A stretch of DNA of 64,000 nucleotides from Ambrosia x helenae (Eukaryota; Streptophyta; Magnoliopsida; Asterales; Asteraceae). Numbering within the stretch: the stretch's first letter is position 1; each line of letters begins with the position of its first letter. The stretch is from contig CM061229.1 of the NCBI GenBank assembly GCA_030844895.1, positions 124,261,682 through 124,325,681 of the forward strand, read 5' to 3'. Under the pieces are notes generated by a model. It was given only the letters and a program-made list of their open reading frames with translations. It was not told the DNA's origin and searched no databases. Of this stretch, positions 57,540-64,000 are shown in pieces. The position numbers were made by a program, and so were the translations under genes.

Positions 57540-59000
57540 AATAGGCAAAATAATTTAGTGGTTGGTTGCTGGTGCCGAGCCAGAAAGTCATTGTGAATCA
57601 GATCTGCGCATGTTTTCCATGTGGCTTCAGAATCGTGTCATGTAAATTATTCAGTCATGGTATATAATTATATTTCGATGCATGATTATCCTATGTCGAA
57701 GCCTTGATGGTAATTAATTATGAGTTTCTGATATAAGTTCCGATTTGGGTTAATGTTTAATAATTGTGTCGCTTAAAACCGGAAGGTTTGACGATATAAA
57801 ATAGGCCTTTCTTGACACACACCTCTTTCTTGACATTTAAAACCGTGTGTCATAAAAAACATGTCATATTTTATAAAATATAATAAATTAATGACACACA
57901 TTTTTGTTTGTCAAGAATTTTTTGTCAAAAAGTAAAAAATATGACAATATCAAAACATTGTGTGTCATATTTTTCTATCCTCAAAATTCAATTTCCCTCC
58001 CTCTAATGCCACTCGGTATGGAGCCGGCATAGGCCTGGCATGCCCAAGCCGGACCAGCGTACACCGCCCCCTATGCCGGCAACGGCACAAGCGACATTTA
58101 CTCACCGGGGATTACGGGCCAAGTTTTATTATTTTTAATAATTGTTTTATTATTTTTAATAATTCTGGCCAATAAGGAGGCGTGTCAACATAGTGCACAC
58201 CACCCCCTTGGAGGCCCATCATAAAGATGTCACTTCCCCACTCCTACGTGACACCTACGTAGAGGCCTATCATAAAGATGTCAATCCTTCCGCACCAAAG
58301 GCCTAACTCTCCCCCTCCCTCAATAAACTCACCAAATCTCGATCAAAACCCACCTACACCAGTATTTTTCCCCAAAACCCTTCTATCTCTCTTTGGCACA
58401 ATATCATTTGACACCCACTTTCTATCTCTCTGAACAATGGCCTCCATCTTCAACCTTTCAACCGTCATCTTCCTCTGTCAACCCTATGAACCAATCCTTA
58501 TCCATCGAACAATACGCTGGACCCCCTTACCGGTTCCTTGAAAGCAACCTTGTCTCGGATTACATGAGGTTTAAGAAAGGAGATTCTAATAGACCGCTGT
58601 TGTTAGTTACCGGAAAAAGTTCCCTTGGTCTGTTCTCCAACCCTTTCTTCAGGTTCGTTTGATGTTGATTTGAGTTTATTATGTTGATTGGTTATGGATT
58701 TCGTTTAGTTTCATTGTTTTGATGATGGGTTTTATTTATTTATTTATTATTTTGTAGGTTGATTTGGTTTGTACTATACACATTGCAGATAAAGAGTGAG
58801 TATATTATTATTGATATGATGTTGAATTATTTTACTCTATACTTTAGCTTCATTAGTTATGCTGCTTAAAGATGTTATTGTTTGCCTATTGTGACTTTAA
58901 ATTTCTTTATTTCTCCATATTTTTGTGTTTCCCTCCCTAATTCATGTGTAAAATTAAACTGATTGTTTTGCAAACTTGGTTTAAAAAGAATGTAATCAAT
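57540..59000 (+). other. interior of CACTA G, left part, unassigned
   Basis: At 57810-57965 a small set of GACACACA / TGTGTGTCA words looks like the ends of another DNA element. A GC-rich block (58015-58095, repeated GCCGGC) stands out from the AT-rich setting. At 58320-58660 a leader-like tract is followed by an ATG (58437 or earlier) and a frame ending near 58662 (AGPPYRFLESNLVSDYMRF) that I do not recognise. It might be a captured first exon. Confidence 0.3.
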
Positions 59001-59175
59001 GTATCTTATTGTCATCTGAGAATAAGATTAATGCAAAAGGGTATAAAACAGTGGCGCGAAATGCCAAGCGCAAAGGAGCACTATCAGTGTATCTTATTAT
59101 CAATCTGAGAATAAGATTAATGCAAAAGGGTATAAAGCTGAGGCACGAAATGCCAAGCGCAAAGGAGCACTGCTT
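59001..59175. repeat. direct tandem duplication, 88-bp period
   Basis: Two copies start gtatcttatt at 59001 and 59089 and share 'atgcaaaagggtataaa' and 'cgcaaaggagcact'. They differ at a handful of bases. Confidence 0.85.
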
Positions 59176-59917
59176 TCGTCCACGAGGCGCAAATTATTAT
59201 TATATAATTTTTTGGATTTTCCTCATTATTTAGACATAAATAAGCTTTATATAAGTTTTATTATATATAAATTATCTGCGTTTACAATTTGAAAAGCATG
59301 TTACACAACATTTTACCTCATGGTCACAGTTTTAGCAAAAAAAACGCGCCTGTAAAACATGAGCCTTATGTAGGCTGAAGTAAGGAGGTTGCGACTGAAG
59401 TTTCCTTGCACCTAGGCACACTTTTTTAAACCAAGATTTGCAACAAAACTTGAAATTGCAGTTGATGTCAAATTCAATGGAAAGAGAAGCTTTATAGGCA
59501 CTTGTTAATTGTTAAATGATGGTTGATGTGATGATGTATCATGGAAAACAGGTATTTTGCAACTCGATATGCGGTATAAAATAGAAATGTAGGTTGATTT
59601 TTATATTTGTATTTTTAATTCCGCCTTGGTTCGCCTCAAGGCTCGATTCTGGTTTTTTAAACATTGGTAAGAACCTTACACACATGTGTGTAAGTAACAT
59701 ACAGACGGATAAAGGACACAATAGTACAACTAAGTAAAGGTGTTCGAATGGATCCTGCTTCAGATTTAGCCAGTCTTGATAACTCTCAGGTTTTAAATGT
59801 TGCATTCACTTATCTTTAAACATGTTAATATATTCGTGTAGTTCTTCAAATTTTACTGTTTTACACAGATAAATCAAAATTATCTTTTTTTCTAACTTGT
59901 TCTTTTTTGCATTCAAG

Positions 59918-60364
59918 AAAGATGCAGTTTAAAAAGCTCTATCATCAAAAGACGTGCTTTTGCTACATGGACTTCCTGTCCTAGAACTGGAAAGACGACA
60001 ACTGTTGTAGAAATTATTATACAGGAAGTGAAACGTGGGTCAAATATTCTTGCTTATGCTGCCTCTAATATCGTTCTTGACAATATTGTTGAACGACCTG
60101 TTCCTCATAGGTAACAGGATTATCATTATGGAAGAAGTTGGCAACTTGGTCATTGAATAGTATATTTAAATGAATCAGTCCCTTGTCAAATGTTTTGCCT
60201 TTGAGGCGATAAGCATTACTTGCTATCCGAGAATTAATCAGTTAAACTGGTGGTTATTTTCTGGACTAGATAAAGTTGGTGAGAGTGGGAGATACTGCAC
60301 GGTTACTACCCCAAGTATTAGAGAGTGCTCTTAATGCACAGGTTTGCTTTAATTCATCTTTCTG

Positions 60365-60413
<49 letters not shown>

Positions 60414-60960
60414 CCTTTCCATTTTACTTGGTTTGTTAGACTTTTTTATCATAGTTTACAAGCAATGCTAGTGAACAAAGTTAAATTCTTAGCAAGCAAT
60501 GTGATTATTATATAGTCATATAAATATGGAATTATTTTATCAGCATTCTTTCAAATTTCTTACTTTTAGGTGTTACGTGGGGATAACAGTTCTCTTGCAA
60601 ATGACATCCAGAAAGAGATGAAGGTAAATTATTTTTTAAGAAAGTCAGAACTTGAATATTCCAATCTTTTTTTTTTTTTGCCCTAAAATTTGTACTTCCG
60701 TCTATTGTAAATGACTTCATAGGCACTGAATAGTAAACTGTTAAAGGTTAAAGACAAAAACACAAAAAGGGGCATAAGGAAGGAGCTCAAGATGCTTTCT
60801 AACGTAGAACGCTAGAGACAGCAACTGGTTGCGATAGATGTTATAAAAATGCAGATGTCGTTTTAACAGCTCTCACTGGTTCATTGTCAAAAAAAAAAAA
60901 ATTAGATGGCACTTCATTTGATCTTGTAATAGCTGATGAAGCGACTCAAGCACTTTTAAC
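59918..60960 (+). pseudogene. captured IGHMBP2/SMUBP2-like helicase exons
   Basis: Four exon pieces with splice signals: 59918-60110 (from KDAV through a Walker A remnant TGKTTTVVEII to SNIVLDNIVER), about 60269-60341 (KLVRVGDTARLLPQVLESAL), 60570-60623 (LRGDNSSLANDIQKEMK) and 60723 to about 60955 (ALNSKLLKVKDKNTKRGI, NADVVLTALTGSLSKK, LDGTSFDLVIADEATQA). The order and wording are those of the N-terminal RecA domain of the UPF1-like family-1 helicase IGHMBP2/SMUBP2. Lesions: a stop in exon one (59930), a frameshift at the Walker A loop and at least one frame problem in the last exon. The C-terminal helicase domain is absent. It is inside CACTA G, in one orientation, with introns retained, so it was captured as DNA. 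Confidence 0.82.
60366..60411. repeat. (AT)n microsatellite
   Basis: An uninterrupted AT repeat of about 44 bp in an intron of the captured helicase fragment. Confidence 0.9.
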
Positions 60961-61521
60961 ATCAAGATGCTAGTTTAATTTTCTATCTCGATTTTTAGGT
61001 GTATTTTTCTTGTATGTAATTCATTAATTTGGTCGCTTATGTTTCTATAACTGTTTTTTGTATTTGTTTGCATACATTTAAAAAATATTATTTAAATAAA
61101 TCGTGGTTATTATCCACACATTTTAATATTTTACCAACACATGAATATATATTATTTCTACACATGTTAAGATCAATGTCTACACATGTTAAGATCAATA
61201 TCTACACATCCTTTACATTTACCTACACATAATTAACTGCCATGTTGGATGCCACGTCAGCTACCACGTCATACGTCAATCTAATAAGTTGATATACTTT
61301 TACCAACACATATATATTAGTTTTAGCCACACATATATGTGTAGGTATAGCTTGCTATATACCTACACATAATAAATGTGTAGGTAATGATCAGTATCTA
61401 TAGTGCTGAGTTTACACATCATAACACTTAATTTATGTGTAGGTAAAGATAACTACTAACACATTATATGGTTTTTCCTACACATACTATGTGTGGGTAA
61501 ATACCCAAATTTCTTGTAGTG

Positions 61522-62823
61522 ATCATTTGCAAGAACATTGGTATCATTAGAAGTTGCTGGAGGAGTTACGGTGATTGGACGCACCAACGGTGAAGTCACT
61601 GCATTTTCACACTCGTAATAAAGTCATAGAACAGTCTCTTCAACCAAGTTATCTAGATTGAATGACTCAAAGAAATCTTTATAGTCAAACATCCAGTCAG
61701 GACCACTGCCTTGTACGTTCTGAGTGTAGCGTTGTACTTCAACATTAGCCCACTCTTCAACCTGTCGAGTTCTTTTGTTGAATACCCATTTAAGCGAGGT
61801 TGCGTATCCAACAAAGTATCCCTCTTCAGCTTATAGTCCAAACTTCTCTGTAGGATTCAATATCGTACAAGGTGCCCCAAAAGGTTCTAGATACTCCAAA
61901 TTTGGCTTTCGTCTATTTAACAGTTTATAAGAAGTTTCGCCAAACTTCTTCACCGTTAATATGTGATTCAAGGTGTAACAAGCTGCGTATATAGCTTCAT
62001 TCCAGAACATTACTGGAAGATTTGAACCCGCAAGCATTGTCCTTGCCGTTTCTATTAGAGTCATGTTTTACCTTTTTGCAACACCGTTCTGTTGTGGAGA
62101 GTACGGAGCACTATACTCATGATGAATTCCTTTGTCTTCACAGAGTGCATCCATCTGAGAATTTTTGAACTCCGTCCCGTTGTCACTACGAATTCGTTTG
62201 ATCGTTAATCCGTAAATGTTTTCCAATCGGGTGAACAGAACCTTCAAGTTACTGAACGTTTCACTTTTTTGTTGCATGCACATCACCTACGAAAAACTTG
62301 AGTAATCTTCTGTAACCACAAGATAGTAAAGCTCTCAATAATGACTCTTACGCTTGACAGGTCCGAGAAGGTCCATATGCAAACGCTCAAGTGGCTTTTC
62401 TACAGAGTTCACTTTCTTTGGTTTGTGGGACTGTTTGTGCTGTTTCCCCTTCTTGCAACTCACACATTTATCATTGAGATGAAAATGCTTTACATTAACC
62501 CCTTCTACAAGCCCGTTCTTCACCAAATGATTCATTTTCCTTAGGTGAATGTGTCCCATCTTTCTGTGCCACATGATGAAACCGGGTTTCAGAATATAGC
62601 AAGATTTATCATCAAAGTGTACAGAAAACTGTTTGTCACAAATTTGGCTGACACTCAACAAATTATAATCAATTTGCTTCGCGTACGATATTCTTTCAAA
62701 AATCACAATCCCATTGCTAACACTCCCTTCCATCGTAATATAACCACCTTTGTTTCCCGCAAACGCCACATACCCACCATTTATGTTCTTGATGTCAAAT
62801 AGCAGCATTAAATCTCCGATCAT
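61522..62823 (-). pseudogene. integrase of Copia X1
   Basis: The GAG-pre-integrase region (about 62540-62410) has an intact H..H..C..C set (WHRKMGHIHLR, CVSCKKGKQHK). The core follows in broken frames: the first D region is disrupted at 62335-62290, the second D is present (IRSDNGTEFKN, about 62195-62165), and at the third position the usual V-E-R reads A-K-R (NGVAKR, about 62085-62068) and is followed by a stop. The catalytic glutamate is therefore lost. The core ends ETARTMLAGSNLPVMFWNEA, and the frame breaks again at 61831. The C-terminal tail runs to the CACTA G insertion at 61521. Confidence 0.82.
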
Positions 62824-63627
62824 GTGCCCAGAAGCTCCACTGTCGACAATCTAAAGACTACTAACAGGGCCAGCTGGAGCTCCGTGCACAAATCAAGGAA
62901 ACAATTAGTTCTTTCGGGGGACCCAAGCCTGTTTGGTCCTGGGTCTTTGAATGTTAGACTTCAAAGATTCAATCTCAGAAACACTTGGTTTTGAATCGAC
63001 CTTATTCTAGTCATTCAAACCTTTCTCATTTTGAGTTTTGACATTAGCAGTTGATGTAGAAGCACCTGGAGAACCCATTGGTGACCAAAATTGTTATGAA
63101 CGTTTAAGTATCCTAATCTGGGATTTTTGTGTCTCGGCAGGTTTCTTTGTATCGTTCGTGAATGAAACTTTCGTGGTTACCTATTCTGATTTAACAGATA
63201 CAAGTCCAACTGATGACTTAACAACCGATTTTGGAAAAACCTTCTGTTTATCATTAGTTGTGTTCACCATTGGTTTCTTCAGTTTCTTCTCCATAGCAAT
63301 CCGGTTTCTATTATCGTAGACAAATTGACGGTTTTCCCTCGTTTGAAAATAACGACTTTGATTATAAAATGGTGGTCTATGAGGGACAAACTGTCTTTGT
63401 GGGTATCTATGATTGTCAACTGAACTTCTATAAGGCTGCTTTTTCTCAACTTCATGCCTTTTGTGTCTCACATACGGGCAGTGAGCAAGAAAATGCCCTC
63501 TCTCCCCGCATTTGAAACATGCACGGTATTCCTCAAACACATTTTTAGCATTAGGCTTCGCGTATGAATTGGCCGGGTATTGATCATCAACACATCTACG
63601 TCTTAAACTCATTGGAGCGATTTTCAT
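62824..63627 (-). pseudogene. gag zinc knuckle and protease site of Copia X1
   Basis: 63627-63181 carries CFKCGERGHFLAHCP (about 63516-63472, intact CX2CX4HX4C) followed by a basic Arg/Gln-rich region. The linker 63180-62880 contains several stops and the pre-protease words KQAWVPR. The protease start IVDSGASGHMIGD spans about 62853-62815 with an intact D-S-G. Confidence 0.8.
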
Positions 63628-64000
63628 TGAGTAAGTCGGTTCAATAAATCCATTTTCCTTTTCTTTTGGCTTGATGAATTCAGTGACATGAACTTTTGGT
63701 TCCTTAGGAGTATAACAATACAGTTTCTTTAAAAGTTCAGGAGGAATATCATTGTTCCTTTCATGTTTAGGAAACCAAATGGTACTCTCCTGCTAAATTT
63801 TCTCAATATTTGAATAATTTGCAAATTTGATTGGATACTCCTCATCCGAGATTATCTTATCGGATCCTTCCATCCGATAGAAAACCTTGACGGGTTTGTC
63901 AACTGAATCATTTTTTCATTCTTGTTTATGGATTGATTCACTCTATGTGCATTTCCTGAGGATGTGAAACCTGAGAAGGTAATCTTGGTTCATTTGTAAT
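63628..64000 (-). pseudogene. upstream gag of Copia X1, degraded
   Basis: No long open frame, but the position requires gag, and short minus-strand stretches (for example around 63690-63640, KVHVTEFIKPKEKENG) look like gag-type coding sequence. The element continues beyond the window. Confidence 0.45.

Larger units (their letters stand above)
56855..61521. mobile_element. CACTA transposon G, 4.7 kb, carrying host-gene exons
   Basis: The terminus CACTACAAGAAATT at 56855 pairs with ...AATTTCTTGTAGTG at 61521; the inverted repeat runs about 31 bp to CCCACAC / GTGTGGG. Flanking triplets are ttc and atc, a 3-bp duplication with one change. Many ACCTACACAT / ATGTGTAGGT words fill the first and last ~600 bp. 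No transposase is present. Between the ends lie exons of a helicase gene and unassigned sequence. Confidence 0.85.
48649..64000 (-). mobile_element. Sirevirus-like Ty1/copia element X1, 5' end outside window
   Basis: On the minus strand the order is gag (zinc knuckle), protease, integrase, [CACTA G], RT, RNase H, 2 kb spacer, env-like ORF, polypurine tract and 3' LTR. It belongs to the same family as X2 and lies inside it. Several lesions make it non-autonomous. The 5' LTR is beyond 64000. Confidence 0.82.

Overview
This is a nuclear plant genome window, and by its single cellular gene it is from the daisy family (Asteraceae, probably an Anthemideae such as mugwort, tansy or chrysanthemum). 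That gene, on the minus strand at 4532-6931, is an intact four-exon pectate lyase of the ragweed Amb a 1 / mugwort Art v 6 pollen-allergen type. Almost everything else is transposable-element DNA. The lineage call rests on the pectate lyase and the style of the retroelements, not on a database search.

Layout. 1-4500: decayed DNA-transposon pieces: the 3' end of a CACTA element with the last three exons of an En/Spm-type transposase (2286-2985, terminus at 3347) and two long-arm foldback MITEs. 4532-7400: pectate lyase and promoters. 7938-10954: a minus-strand Helitron with both termini, a tRNA-derived SINE and a WD40 exon fragment. 11123-19670: an LTR-like sequence (chromovirus type) split by a 6.2 kb CACTA element (13105-19276, 3-bp duplication cat) that contains a 20-bp minisatellite and two Helitron 3' ends. 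19671-64000: a nest of LTR retrotransposons.

The nest can be dated by target-site duplications. The oldest part is a minus-strand Sirevirus-like Copia element (X2; LTR 19671-20178), whose env-like ORF is now in two halves, 20213-21382 and 45562-47739. It was split by a plus-strand Ty3/gypsy Tat-type element (D, 21383-45561, duplication gtaac). D received a Sirevirus-like Copia element (E, 21536-31863), which in turn carries a Cassandra solo LTR (23892-24155, duplication acatg). D's 3' LTR received a young gag-bearing non-autonomous gypsy element (F, 37782-45521, duplication gaata). A second minus-strand Copia of the X family (X1, 48649 to beyond 64000) lies within X2, and X1's pol is split by a CACTA element (G, 56855-61521) that carries exons of an IGHMBP2/SMUBP2-like helicase.

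Most interesting: inside the otherwise wrecked gypsy element D, on the antisense strand, I can reconstruct a four-exon, 469-codon open gene (34896-36539) with consistent GT-AG splice sites, a KKRKV-type nuclear signal and a coiled-coil tail. Also notable: each of three retroelement families carries its own short palindromic word scattered through LTRs, spacers and even coding regions; two large DNA transposons and one Helitron carry host-gene exons or exon-like pieces; and the pectate lyase has a duplicated exon-2 acceptor region in intron 1. I found no tRNA or rRNA genes and no CRISPR; the only 5S-like sequence is the one inside the Cassandra LTR.
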